Assembly (NCBI GenBank): GCA_030849465.1
Contig: JARVLF010000023.1
Coordinates: 1 to 64,000, forward strand
Source: Moesziomyces globuligerus
Lineage: Eukaryota > Basidiomycota > Ustilaginomycetes > Ustilaginales > Ustilaginaceae
Length of the DNA stretch: 64,000 bases
Direction: 5' to 3'
Position 1 is the stretch's first letter; each line of letters starts with the position of its first letter. This document shows, piece after piece, positions 9,102-19,388 of the stretch. The notes below the pieces were generated by a model, which saw only the letters and a list, made by a program, of their open reading frames with translations, was not told the DNA's origin and did not search any database. The position numbers and the translations under genes are program-made.

Positions 9102-12100
9102 ATGAAGCACCTCGTCTCTCAAGATGCGCCCAAAAAGATCAAGCACATCCAGTTCGGCGTCCTGTCCAAGCAGGACATCGTCAACATGTCCGAGATCGAA
9201 GTCACCACCAGGGATCTCTACACGATCGGCGAGGCAGAACGCAGACCGGTAGCCAATGGTACGCTCGACAGGCGCCTCGGTGTCTCGGATAAGAACTCCC
9301 TCTGCGAAACCTGCCACCTCAAGATGGCCGACTGCGTCGGTCACTATGGCTACATCAAACTCGTCCTCCCCGTCTTCCACATCGGCTTCTTCAAGCACAC
9401 CGTCGCCATCCTGCAGAGCATTTGCAAGAATTGTGCAACCGTCTTGCTCGAGGAGCCAGATCGCAGAAAGTTCCTCAAACGCTTCCGCAGACCCAACCTC
9501 GAGAATCTTGACCGCACCAGAACCTTCAAGGCCGTCAACACCATCGCCCGCAAGGTCCTCTACTGTCCCAAGTGCGGTTACACCAACGGCACGGTCAAGA
9601 AGCAGGGTCAACTCAAAATCGTTCACGAAAAGTTCAGGGCAAAGAAGACGGCAGCAGAGCACGACGAATTCAAGGCCTCCTTCGCCACCAACATCAAGAT
9701 GGGCAACGGCGACATCTCGCCCCATCTCAACAAGGCTCAAGAGGATCTCAACCCACTAAAGGCCCTCGACCTCTTCAAGCGCATCTCGGACGAGGACTGC
9801 GAACTCCTCGGTCTGCGTCCCGAATTCGGCCGTCCGGAAGAGTACATCTGGCAGTACATCTGCGTGCCACCGGTCTGCATCCGTCCCTCGGTCGCGCAGG
9901 ATGGGGCTACCAACGAGGACGACGTGACCATCAAGCTCACCGAGATCATCTTCACAAACAGCCTCCTCAAGCTCGCGCTCGTCAAGGGCGGCAAGGGCAC
10001 CACAACGAGCCAGCTCGTCCAGCAGTGGGAGTTCCTCCAGCTCACCGTCGCCCTCTACATCAATTCCGAGCTGCCTGGCGTCCCGACACAGCCTGGTCAA
10101 AAACCCAGCCGCGGCTTCTGCCAGCGACTCAAAGGCAAGCAAGGCCGTTTCCGTGGTAACTTGTCCGGCAAGCGTGTCGACTTCTCCGGCCGCACCGTCA
10201 TCGGTCCGGATCCCAACCTCAAGATCGACGAGGTCGCTGTCCCGCAGCGAGTCGCCAAGATCCTCACCTATCCCGAGCGCGTCTTCGAGCACAACATTGA
10301 GCAGCTTCGTCAAGCCGTGCGCAACGGCACCGACGTACATCCAGGCGCCAATTATCTCATGGACGGCAAGACGGGCTTCAAGCGCTTCCTCAAATTCCCG
10401 GGCATGCGCGAGGAACTCGCGCAAAAGCTGCGCGTCGGCGATGTCGTCGAGCGTCACATCCGCGATGGCGACATTGTTCTCTTCAACCGACAGCCGTCGC
10501 TTCACAAGCTGTCGATCATGTCGCATCGTGCCAAGATCCGCCCTTGGCGTACCTTCCGTCTCAACGAATGCGCGTGCAATCCGTACAACGCCGATTTCGA
10601 CGGAGACGAGATGAACATGCACGTCCCTCAAACCGAAGAGGCCAGGACGGAGGCCACCATCCTCATGGGCGTCAAGCACAACCTCGTCACGCCCAGGAAC
10701 GGAGAGCCGATCATCGCTGCTATCCAAGATTTCATCACGGCCTCCTACCTCATCTCCAAACGCGATCGCTTCTTTGACCGAGCTCAATTCTCGCAGATCT
10801 GCAGCTACTTTGCTGATGCAGATCTCCAGATCGACATTCCGCCTCCTGCCATCATGAAGCCCGTTCGCCTCTGGACGGGCAAGCAGGTCATGTCCTGCCT
10901 CATCCGTCCCAACCGCAAGAGCCCTCACATAGTCAACCTCGAGGCACAGTGCCGTACCTTCGAAAAGCCGACCGGAGGCCATCCCAAGGACATGTCGCCT
11001 AACGATGGCTGGCTCGTCATCGTCAACAGCGAGGTCATGTGCGGCGTCTTCGACAAGTCGACGGTCGGTGACGGCAAGAAGAACTCCGTGTTCGGCGTTA
11101 TGCTACGTGACTACGGTCCTGACGCGGCCATCACCGCCATGAATCGACTTGCAAAGACGTGTGCCAGATGGCTTGCCAACCAGGGCTTCTCGCTCGGCAT
11201 CAACGACGTGATTCCTGGTCCGAATCTGCGCAAGAACAAGGACGCCAAGGTCGAAGCAGCGTACGCCGAATGTCTGGATCTGATCGAAAAGGCCAAGTAC
11301 GGCAAGCTCGAGAACCTCCCAGGTTGCGACCAGGAGCAGACGCTCGAAAACATGATCTCCGGTGTGCTTTCCGGTGTCCGAAGCGACGTAGGCGAGATTT
11401 GCATGACTGAGCTCAGTCGACACAATGCGCCACTAGTCATGGCCGTCTGCGGCTCCAAGGGTAGTAAGATCAACGTCGCACAGATGGTGGCCTGTGTAGG
11501 TCAGCAGATTATCGCGGGTTCGCGTGTGCCCAACGGCTTCCAGGATCGGTCGCTTCCGCATTTCCCCAAAAAGTCAAAGGATCCTCCCTCGAAGGGTTTC
11601 GTGCGCAACTCATTCTACAGCGGCTTGACCCCGACCGAATTCCTCTTCCACGGCATCTCTGGACGAGAAGGATTGGTCGACACCGCCGTCAAGACGGCCG
11701 AGACGGGTTACATGCAACGCCGACTGATGAAGGCTCTGGAGGATCTTTCCACGCACTACGATCTCAGTGTGCGCAACTCAGTCGGCGGTGTGGTTCAGTT
11801 CATCTACGGAGACGACGGTCTGGACCCTGCTGAGCTCGAGGGCAATGCGATGCCCATCGAGCCCTTCCGCCTGTGGCGTCACTGTCTCGCTATCACCCGG
11901 CATGTTCCTGGGCGGGGTCTGTTTCCATACGAGATCATGGAGGTCGTCAACCGGGAACTCAACAGCCCAAAGTTTGTCAACACGTGCACGCAAAAGTACC
12001 GAGACTCGGTCTACGAGTTCCTCCACGAAAATGTATTCAAGCGGGCTGTCGCAACGCGAGAGGCCTTCGGCATGTACGGCGCGGAGGAGCGCGAGAGTCA

Positions 12101-13304
12101 CTGGGACGAAAAGACCGACCTGTCCATGGGCGCCAACCGCGATCAGTGTGCAATCGTCGACAACAAGACCAAGGTCAAGGAGGTTGCGGTCCTCGAGTTC
12201 CTCCACCTGGCGTTCATCAAGTACATGAAGGCCAAGATCGAGCCAGGCTCGGCTGTTGGTGCAGTGGGAGCTCAATCGATCGGCGAACCCGGTACGCAGA
12301 TGACGCTCAAGACGTTCCACTTTGCCGGTGTTGCCTCCATGAACGTCACCCTGGGTGTTCCGCGTATCAAGGAGATCATCAATGCGGCCAAGGTGATCAA
12401 CACTCCAATCATCGAAGCCAAGTTGGTCTCGGAGAAGTCGGAGCGGGCAGCGCGTATCGTAAAGGGTCGAATCGAGAAGACGTATCTGGGCGACATCGCC
12501 TCGGTCATTGAGGAGGCGTGGGCGGCGCAGTATACGTATCTCGGCGTCCACATCGACATGGATGCGATTCAGAAGCTGCAGCTCGAGATCACCCTCAACG
12601 ACATCAAGTGGGCGATTGTCAATGCGCCCAAGCTCAAGATCAAGGAAGAGCGCGTCATGGTGGTGCCCAAGAAGAACCGCATCCGCATCTACGTGCCGCC
12701 CGAGGGCATCGACAAGGAGAACGAGGTGTACTACAATCTCAAGGCGCTCAAGCGTGCGCTTCCCTCGATCGTGGTGAAGGGCATCCCGCAGGCGACTCGT
12801 GCGGTGATCTCGGATGAAAAGGGCATGCGCAAGCTCCTGGTCGAAGGGTATGGCCTGCTCAAGGTCATGACTACCGAAGGTGTCATCGGTACGCAGACGC
12901 ACACCAACCACGTCATGGAGATGCAGACGGTGCTCGGCATCGAGGCAGCGCGCACGTCGGTGTACCGCGAGATCGAACACACCATGTCGGCGCACGGCAT
13001 GAGCATCGATCCGCGACACATCATGCTGCTCGCCGACACGATGACGTACAAGGGCGAGGTGCTGGGCATCACGCGATTCGGTGTTGCCAAGATGAAGGAC
13101 AGCGTCTTGATGCTGGCCAGTTTCGAAAAGACGACGGACCACCTGTTCGATGCGGCGCTCTTTGGCAAGAAGGACGAGGTGCTCGGTGTCAGTGAGAGCA
13201 TCATCATGGGCAATCCAGCGCAGACGGTTGGAACGGGCATGCCAGCTTTGGTCGTGCCTGCGCCAAGACTGCCAGCCCGTCGTGCGCTACTTTTCGATCG
13301 TTGA
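9102..13304 (+). CDS. RPC1: DNA-directed RNA polymerase III largest subunit
   Basis: This single exon encodes 1400 residues, the usual length for RPC160/Rpc1. The catalytic core of Pol III makes tRNA, 5S rRNA and U6 RNA in the nucleus. The N-terminal clamp has the zinc site CETCHLKMADCVGH (about residues 68-81) and further Cys pairs (CKNC, CPKC). The absolutely conserved metal-binding loop NADFDGD is at residues 496-502, after the RPSLHKLSIMSH segment. The bridge-helix/trigger-loop region shows SIGEPGTQMTLKTFHFAG. There is no C-terminal heptapeptide tail, which excludes Pol II, and the short C-terminus and clamp sequence fit Pol III rather than Pol I. It is divergent from the UCS chaperone gene. 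It lies only 9 kb from the telomere, an unusual place for an essential gene. No frameshift or damage is visible. Confidence 0.98.
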   Translation: MKHLVSQDAPKKIKHIQFGVLSKQDIVNMSEIEVTTRDLYTIGEAERRPVANGTLDRRLGVSDKNSLCETCHLKMADCVGHYGYIKLVLPVFHIGFFKHTVAILQSICKNCATVLLEEPDRRKFLKRFRRPNLENLDRTRTFKAVNTIARKVLYCPKCGYTNGTVKKQGQLKIVHEKFRAKKTAAEHDEFKASFATNIKMGNGDISPHLNKAQEDLNPLKALDLFKRISDEDCELLGLRPEFGRPEEYIWQYICVPPVCIRPSVAQDGATNEDDVTIKLTEIIFTNSLLKLALVKGGKGTTTSQLVQQWEFLQLTVALYINSELPGVPTQPGQKPSRGFCQRLKGKQGRFRGNLSGKRVDFSGRTVIGPDPNLKIDEVAVPQRVAKILTYPERVFEHNIEQLRQAVRNGTDVHPGANYLMDGKTGFKRFLKFPGMREELAQKLRVGDVVERHIRDGDIVLFNRQPSLHKLSIMSHRAKIRPWRTFRLNECACNPYNADFDGDEMNMHVPQTEEARTEATILMGVKHNLVTPRNGEPIIAAIQDFITASYLISKRDRFFDRAQFSQICSYFADADLQIDIPPPAIMKPVRLWTGKQVMSCLIRPNRKSPHIVNLEAQCRTFEKPTGGHPKDMSPNDGWLVIVNSEVMCGVFDKSTVGDGKKNSVFGVMLRDYGPDAAITAMNRLAKTCARWLANQGFSLGINDVIPGPNLRKNKDAKVEAAYAECLDLIEKAKYGKLENLPGCDQEQTLENMISGVLSGVRSDVGEICMTELSRHNAPLVMAVCGSKGSKINVAQMVACVGQQIIAGSRVPNGFQDRSLPHFPKKSKDPPSKGFVRNSFYSGLTPTEFLFHGISGREGLVDTAVKTAETGYMQRRLMKALEDLSTHYDLSVRNSVGGVVQFIYGDDGLDPAELEGNAMPIEPFRLWRHCLAITRHVPGRGLFPYEIMEVVNRELNSPKFVNTCTQKYRDSVYEFLHENVFKRAVATREAFGMYGAEERESHWDEKTDLSMGANRDQCAIVDNKTKVKEVAVLEFLHLAFIKYMKAKIEPGSAVGAVGAQSIGEPGTQMTLKTFHFAGVASMNVTLGVPRIKEIINAAKVINTPIIEAKLVSEKSERAARIVKGRIEKTYLGDIASVIEEAWAAQYTYLGVHIDMDAIQKLQLEITLNDIKWAIVNAPKLKIKEERVMVVPKKNRIRIYVPPEGIDKENEVYYNLKALKRALPSIVVKGIPQATRAVISDEKGMRKLLVEGYGLLKVMTTEGVIGTQTHTNHVMEMQTVLGIEAARTSVYREIEHTMSAHGMSIDPRHIMLLADTMTYKGEVLGITRFGVAKMKDSVLMLASFEKTTDHLFDAALFGKKDEVLGVSESIIMGNPAQTVGTGMPALVVPAPRLPARRALLFDR

Positions 13305-13861
13305 ACATATCGCACATTCGGCTCAGGCCGCAAGTCTTGTGTCACTGTAGCAATGCATATAATCCGCACTGTGCTTCTTCTGCGCATCTTGACCATGGCG
13401 TTTGCGAGAATGCGTCCGCGGGTCGTCGTTCGATGTACTACGCTAGGGGCAAGAGCTGTGCTGTCAGCCTTGGCGGGCATTAGTGCGCACTGTTGCTGGT
13501 GAGATTTGGTGGCGGGCTGTACGAGACGTTATGTGTGACCTCTGAGAGCGCCTGAATTGATCTCGGTGCGAAAGCCGGAGGCCGTCGGTGATCTGCGGGC
13601 TAAATTGGCACTCGTGGACGGACCACCTGCACATCTCCCTCAATGATCCGGGGTAATGCTCGCCTGACGAGCGAAAATCGTCCTTGGAACGCATTGCGGT
13701 CTTCTCGTTCACCCAACACCATCAGCCTGACAGCGCGGATGCATCAAGCTCGAACGGTGACAACACTCTTGGGCGCCAACATCTCTGTGCGCACATTGTA
13801 CCGTACGCTATTGGGTGAACCACATCGGACGAAACCAGCAATCTTGGTCCCAAGATTCAGC
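13305..13861. other. RPC1 3' flank and FAH gene 5' leader
   Basis: No separate gene was seen. The downstream FAH-family frame is open as far up as 13643, so part of this stretch (13739-13861, beginning MHQARTVTTLLG) could encode a basic mitochondrial-type presequence if an upstream ATG is used. Confidence 0.5.
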
Positions 13862-15042
13862 ATGGTCACGATGACCGAGTCCCAGCCACAATTCTCGCGT
13901 CTGGTACGCTTCTTGCCAGCTGAGAATCAGTCTAGCAGCTCACAAGCTCTCATCGGTGAGCCTGTGGATTCGCGCCTTGACGTCGGCAAGGCCACGTATT
14001 CCTCGGAGCCCGTCATGGTCAAGGTCTTCTCGGGCACGTCGATCTTGCAGCCGGGCGAACCCACGGGGCAGCAAGCACGCGTTGGTCGCCTCTTGTCGCC
14101 TCTCAGTCAGAGTGAAGTCGGCACGATCCGCTGCATCGGCCTGAACTACGTCTCGCATGCCAAAGAATGTGGCCTCGACATCCCGAGCGTTCCCACGCTC
14201 TTCCTGAAACCCGAGACCTCGCTCGCCGATCCGCATCCCGCAAAGACGGTTGTCCCCAAGAACTTCGTGAGCGACGGAGCAGCTGACTACGAAGCAGAGG
14301 TTGCGCTCGTTATAGGCAAAGATTGCAAAAACGTCAGCGATGCGGACGCCATGGACTACCTGCTCGGGTGCGTCATCCTTCGGAAGGGGCTACTAATCTC
14401 ACCGTGTGCGCGATGGCTGACCCCCTTTACGCATGTCTTTTCCCTGCACTTGATGACAGAATCACGGCTGCAAACGACGTCTCCTCCCGTAAGGCTCAGT
14501 TCGCGCAGTCGCAATGGAGCTACTCGAAGGGGTTTGATGGCGCCTGCCCCATCGGTCCAGCTTTCGTCCCGAGAGAAGCCATCCCCAACATGACCGAGGT
14601 GCAGATTCAAGCAAGTCTCGATGGTCAGCAGGTCCAACAGAGCAACCTCAGGTGCGTCTTCCTCGGCCCCTCGCGACCTCCTCCTCTTATCGCGGCGTGC
14701 ATCGACGGCCTGCTGATTTCATTGCATTGGCATGCTTTCCTTCCACAGTGACCTGATCTTCTCCATCCCAAAGATCATTTCTTTCCTGTCGCAGGGTACC
14801 ACACTCCGGGCTGGCACCCTCATTCTGACCGGGTAAGTGTCACACCCCTTTTGAGCTCCCCTTCGCAGCCCACCCCACGAAACGCAGGTTGCTGACAACT
14901 GCGCGGCTCTCTTGACAGGACCCCTGCCGGCATCGGCTGGACAAGTCAGCCAAAGCGCACCCTCCAGCACGGCAGCACGTTTGCAGTCACCATCTCACAC
15001 GGTGTTGGCACGCTGATCAACCAGATCGAGCACGAGAAGTAA
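13862..15042 (+). CDS. Fumarylacetoacetate hydrolase (FAH)-family hydrolase, four exons
   Basis: The exons I infer are 13862-14367, 14460-14651, 14749-14832 and 14919-15042, giving about 301 residues. The introns (92, 97 and 86 nt) have GTGCGT, GTGCGT and GTAAGT donors and AG acceptors, and splicing restores the family sequence exactly. Conserved pieces are IRCIGLNYVSHAKECG, a KPETSL segment, the metal-binding DYEAEVALVIGK, then YLLG-ITAANDVSSR across intron 1, and LILTGTPAGIGWT across intron 3. These proteins are Mg/Mn-dependent enzymes such as acylpyruvases, oxaloacetate decarboxylases (FAHD1) and ring-cleavage product hydrolases. The exact substrate cannot be told. The start is uncertain: ATGs at 13739 and 13862 are both in frame, and the upstream one would add a basic, mitochondrial-like N-terminus. 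Reading without splicing hits intron stops and misses the C-terminal third. Confidence 0.9.
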
Positions 15043-15220
15043 ATTGCCTGGGCACTTTGGAACGCATTCATTCATGCAATGACCAATCACTGCCAGATCC
15101 ACCTGCACTTCTATTGCTTCAAGTGTATTGAAGCTAGGTGAGGGAGGAATGACAGATTTGCGGTTTGATGGAAAGAAAATGGAGGGAATGAACGGAGACA
15201 CGCTCGGCGAGACCGTGGCT

Positions 15221-18004
15221 TCAAGCAGGAAGCTGGAACGCGCGCTGAGATCCGCTCGACAGGGAGCTCGACTTCTTGCGACGCTCGTCGGACGAACCAA
15301 CGTGCTTGGGCGCCTGGAACGCGGCCTGCTGGGCCGCCTTGTTCGGTGTAGGGGCAGGCGAAGTACGGTTGGTGATGACGTCGTTCTCGTCGCCATACTT
15401 GTATGCGCCGCTGGCCACCCCGTTGGCCTTGTCTGCCTTGGCTTTCGCAAGGAAGCTAAAGTGACCGCCTACGACGGGCCGGGCGAGGAAGTGGATGAGA
15501 GGATCCTCGGGCTGTTTGGGGAAGTCGCCCGTGGTGCTCTCCATGAGATCAGTGAAGGGCGCATCCGTCTTGCCATCGTCGATGAATTTGTAAAGCAGCT
15601 CGATGAAGAGCCTGTGCGTAGCCGGGTCGTCGGACGCCGCGGCGGCAAACATCTCCCAGTCGGTCTTGGCCCACTTGTGCCTCGAGTCGAGCGGCACGCC
15701 GTACTTCTCCTGCACGCGCGGATACCAGGCGTCCTGAATCTTGTAGACGGCGTGCGGGACGAGGTTGAGGTCCAACAGACGGTCGGCCAGCAAATTGTAC
15801 AGCGTGCCCCACGACGCATCCGTCTGGTAGGCGAGCTTGGTGTGCGAGGCATCGTGCGAGATGGCCAGCGTCTGCCACTGCTGGATGTAGGTCGAGGAAA
15901 TGTTGGCGTACGACTTGGCGTCCTTGGAGTGACCAAGCATATCGGCAATGCGCGACATGGCGGCGATGGCGGTGATGCCCTTGATTGCCAGGTCGGTCTG
16001 GTTGGCGAGCGTGCCGGCAAAGTCGTCGGTGGAGAGCTGCTCGGCTGGAATAAGACTATCCTCGACCAGATACTCGGTCCACTGCTTCATGATCTTGTAG
16101 TGCTCCTGGAGGAAGGGAAGGGCCTTGGACTTGCCCACGAGCTGGGCCCAGTGGAGCGTCATCCAGACCATGTTACCGGACTCCTCGACCTGCATCGGCT
16201 CGTCGTTGCCGTCGTTGTGGCCAAAGGCGTTGGGGTATACACCGAGGTCATGCACGCACCACTTGTTGGGATACAGACCGGACTCGGTGTACTCGAAGAG
16301 AGGCTTCATGAGGTCGCGGAGCATGTCCGGGTTGGCATAGGAGAGCAGGGGGAAGAGGGGGAAGATGACGTCGACGGTCGACATGTCGCCGTTGGACGAG
16401 ATCTCCTTGAGGAAGAGTAGCGTGTCGGAGGTGTTGTATCTGCCCTTGGAATCCTTGCTGATGGTGATTTCAAAGGTGGCGAAAGCCTGGCGCACGGAGA
16501 GCTGCGTGATTGCTGCGTACTTGTCGCCGACATCGCCTCCGCCGACGGCAGCGCGGGAGTCGTCGGCAACCTGCTGGTCGAAAGCCTTTGCGGTCTCGAG
16601 GGCATTGTCAAAGTCGTTCATGAAGAAAGCGACAGCATCCTCGAGCTTGTCGCCAAACTTGGACTGCCAGTAGCCGTATCGGTCCTCCTGGTAGCTCTTG
16701 GTGGAGTTGGTGCCCGGGTTCTTGGCACGAATGTAGTTGACGTAGGGAGTGCGCATGTGACCGACGACAAAGAGGGCATCCTTGTCGGCGTGCTTGGCGT
16801 CAAAGTCGACGGCGAAGGCGAAGGAATTGTCGGGGCCGAGGACGGGACCGTGATCAAAGGAGAGCTTGCCCGTGTCGATGAATTCGGTGTGGGTGACGAC
16901 GTTGTTGTTGTTGCGCGAATAGAGGCCCGTGTGGTTGCGGGCGGCATAGGTGGCGTTTCCCCACTCTGCCCGCTGGCGGAACTCGGTGTAGACTTCGGGG
17001 TGCTTGCGTGAGACAAAGAAGACGGAAGTGTTGCTCTTCTCGTAGTACTGCTGGTCATACGGGAAATTATCGTAGTCGTAGTCATGGCCAGTGACCCAGC
17101 GCTCGTCGATGTCGGTGTAGAGCTGGATGCTGCGGCCCTTGGTAGTGGAGGTGTCTAGCTCGACATGGAGATAGCTGAGCGGCAGACTCTGGCGGAGATA
17201 GTCGTCGGGAGTGATAGGCGTGAGGAAAGTGACGTTGAACTTAACCTTGTCGGCCTCGAAGGCAAACATGGTTCGGGTAGCGGTGTACTCGGCATTGAGT
17301 TGCTTTGCAGCTGGGCCCGCACGGACAAGGGTACCGAAACCGTTACCCATCCACTCGTAGGTGGCATTGTCGATACGAATGTAACCGGTCCATCCGAGGC
17401 GGAACTCGCCATCGGCGCCGTAGGACGAGGTCCAGAAGGAAGGCCACTCGCCGGCAAGGTAGCCACCGTCTCCGACAGTGTTGGGAGGGGTGGAAGCACG
17501 GTTGGAGCCCGAAGGGAGCCATGCGTTGAGGTAGGGGCTGCGAACGGCAAGCGGGAAGGAAGGCGGGTTGACGGGCGAGAAGGAGCTCGAGGCGAAGGCC
17601 TTGTCGGCGTTTGTGATGCCCGGATTGGCGGGAGCCGAGCCCGAGGAGGCTGGGGCGGCGTCAGGAGAGTTTGAAGATCTGGAGCCGGCTGAGTTTTGGC
17701 TGCCGGTGACGAGCTTGAAGGAAGGCACGTTGAGCTGGCCGCCTTGGAGCGTGACCTGCTGGGCCTGCTCTACTCTCCATTGGACACCGGGCTGGGGGGG
17801 ATCGGAGCTGAGGCCTACGAGCTGCTGTGTAGGAGGGAGGTGCTTCTGAGATGGAGGCCGTGTGATGTCTGCAAGCGCCTCGTAGAGGGTCTTGAGGCCG
17901 GGGGACTTGGCGAGTGATGCCTCAGCGGAATGCGGTGCGGAGAGGAGGAGCGCGGCTCCGAGCGCCGAGGCGCCCGAAGCAACCGAGGCGAAAGAGAGCC
18001 TCAT
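15221..18004 (-). CDS. Secreted glutaminase, GtaA type
   Basis: The protein is 927 residues, one exon. It has an N-terminal hydrophobic signal peptide (about residues 1-29, ending near the AEAS segment). The sequence FPLAVRSPYLNAWLPSG, followed by the WPSFW and GWTGYIRIDN segments, is characteristic of the fungal extracellular glutaminase family (DUF5127/DUF4965/DUF1793 architecture, an alpha/alpha-barrel glycosidase-like fold). These enzymes release ammonia from glutamine outside the cell for nitrogen supply. Several NxT/NxS sites fit a secreted glycoprotein. A short Gly/Ser insertion follows the VTGSQNSAG segment, and the C-terminal 50 residues are low complexity. A TATAAAG box lies about 135 bp upstream. 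Function is known only by family. Confidence 0.92.
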   Translation of the reverse strand: MRLSFASVASGASALGAALLLSAPHSAEASLAKSPGLKTLYEALADITRPPSQKHLPPTQQLVGLSSDPPQPGVQWRVEQAQQVTLQGGQLNVPSFKLVTGSQNSAGSRSSNSPDAAPASSGSAPANPGITNADKAFASSSFSPVNPPSFPLAVRSPYLNAWLPSGSNRASTPPNTVGDGGYLAGEWPSFWTSSYGADGEFRLGWTGYIRIDNATYEWMGNGFGTLVRAGPAAKQLNAEYTATRTMFAFEADKVKFNVTFLTPITPDDYLRQSLPLSYLHVELDTSTTKGRSIQLYTDIDERWVTGHDYDYDNFPYDQQYYEKSNTSVFFVSRKHPEVYTEFRQRAEWGNATYAARNHTGLYSRNNNNVVTHTEFIDTGKLSFDHGPVLGPDNSFAFAVDFDAKHADKDALFVVGHMRTPYVNYIRAKNPGTNSTKSYQEDRYGYWQSKFGDKLEDAVAFFMNDFDNALETAKAFDQQVADDSRAAVGGGDVGDKYAAITQLSVRQAFATFEITISKDSKGRYNTSDTLLFLKEISSNGDMSTVDVIFPLFPLLSYANPDMLRDLMKPLFEYTESGLYPNKWCVHDLGVYPNAFGHNDGNDEPMQVEESGNMVWMTLHWAQLVGKSKALPFLQEHYKIMKQWTEYLVEDSLIPAEQLSTDDFAGTLANQTDLAIKGITAIAAMSRIADMLGHSKDAKSYANISSTYIQQWQTLAISHDASHTKLAYQTDASWGTLYNLLADRLLDLNLVPHAVYKIQDAWYPRVQEKYGVPLDSRHKWAKTDWEMFAAAASDDPATHRLFIELLYKFIDDGKTDAPFTDLMESTTGDFPKQPEDPLIHFLARPVVGGHFSFLAKAKADKANGVASGAYKYGDENDVITNRTSPAPTPNKAAQQAAFQAPKHVGSSDERRKKSSSLSSGSQRAFQLPA

Positions 18005-18137
18005 GGCTTGAAGGGGATCGAGGCGGGAAGGCTTGACGAGTTGCGAGAGCGTGGAGCGCTCCTTGATGAGGCTGCGATGCGTGTGTATGAGACCGCGGGG
18101 CGAGGAGATGAATGCAGAGTTGGGGAACCGCTCTGGA

Positions 18138-18144
18138 CTTTATA
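18138..18144 (-). promoter_or_regulatory. TATA box of the glutaminase gene
   Basis: TATAAAG on the minus strand lies about 135 bp upstream of the ATG at 18004, a plausible core promoter for a regulated secreted-enzyme gene. Confidence 0.5.
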
Positions 18145-19111
18145 GGGAGAAGCTTGTTGGTGGTAGCTAGGGGCGAGCAGAGAGGTAGCTGAATGCGGTT
18201 GCCGCACGTGGCAGCCAGATGAAGTGGGCGGTGAATATGATGGGATGGTGCGGGAATCTAGATTGGAGCTGACGCGAGGAGCTGGCAGACTAGCAAGTAA
18301 GCGAACTGAAGCGAGGCTTCGTGCGTGGAGCGAATGGGCGGAAAGGGGGGAGGGCGAAGAGGGCGGAAGGGGCGGAAGGAGCGGAAGGAGCGGCTGCCCG
18401 GATGGAGGATATGAAGCGGGAGTGTCCGTGAGTAGGGGGTTCGAGCAGGGAGGAGCTAAGCTTGAACAGACTAGGCCAAGGGGGGCACCGTGCGCATGAG
18501 ATGGAAGTGTCGAGGAGGGGTGAGATGGGAGCCAGCGACGCACGGAGCATAAGGACCGTATCGCGGATGTGGGGGGGCGCTGGAGCCGAGGATGAGCGTG
18601 CAAGCTAGAGCGGAGAGGAGGAGGCCGAGTCGGCAGGCGGGATGGTTGTAGCACAAGGTGGGGGGAGGTGGGGTATAGCCGGCCGTCGACTCGCGCTGAC
18701 GGCAATCTACTGGAGTGAAGCGGTTGCCAGCACACGACGACTCTGGGGTGAGCAGAGTTGCGACAGGTCGTGCGAGGCGTTGGGCGGGTCTAAGCCGGGC
18801 TGTAACGTCAAGTGACAGCTCGCCTCTGCAGATCCTCGGCGGTGAGCGCCAACCCACGATGCGCACACGATGTGCCCACGATGCGCCGCCTCGCTCGCTT
18901 GCCCCCGCACATGCACCTCGCTGCAGGATGCTGCAGGATGAGGGAACCGCATCGCCGTCGGAGCCCATTTTGTTTCGATTCACGATTGCCGCGCTCCTCG
19001 TTGCCATCACGCCCAGCCCAGCCCATCCGAGCCAGGCTCCGTTGGGAGCGACCTCGCGCTTAGCAGCCCACGCACGCTTCGAGAGCCGAGTTTGCACGCA
19101 ACCCTCAACGC

Positions 19112-19138
19112 GATGCATGCGATGCATGCGATGCATGC
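19112..19138. repeat. Triple direct repeat GATGCATGC
   Basis: Three perfect nine-base copies lie in tandem, each containing the palindrome GCATGC. They sit about 280 bp downstream of the HEM12 stop codon. No function can be assigned. Confidence 0.8.
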
Positions 19139-19388
19139 AGGGTTGCCCGCCTGCGTTGCCGGCGCCTCGTCTCGCCAAGTCGGCGAAGCGCAAGTCGGCG
19201 GCGCTTCGAGCCAAATCTAGTAGTCGTAAGAGTCTAACAGCGCAAGATAATATTCAACCTTGGATACTGTACAAGCGTCTGCACAGTCTGACGATGCATG
19301 AGTCGATGGGTCGATTGAAAATGAATGCCTTTTGCACAGAAGCACTGGAGGCCGCAACGAGCGTAGATCAGAGCATGCTCGGCGCCGT

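Larger units (their letters stand above)
18005..19388. other. Glutaminase upstream region and HEM12 3' flank
   Basis: These 1.4 kb have no supported gene. The part next to the glutaminase gene is purine-rich on the plus strand (GGAAGGGGCGGAAGG-like repeats, 18350-18410), which is a pyrimidine-rich leader for the minus-strand gene. A nine-base direct repeat GATGCATGC occurs three times at 19112-19138. Long frames here are low-complexity and not credible. Confidence 0.55.

Noticed and set aside
13643..14593. Unspliced FAH-family frame ending at 14593
   Set aside because: The last part translates introns. Splicing at 14368-14459 and the two later introns restores the conserved family sequence.
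18001..18735. 244-codon minus-strand frame upstream of the glutaminase gene
   Set aside because: It covers the TATA box and a C/T-rich leader, and is Pro/Ser-rich without features.
19112..19138. GATGCATGC repeats considered as part of a CRISPR-like or origin element
   Set aside because: There are only three contiguous nine-base units and no spacers. It is simple tandem duplication.
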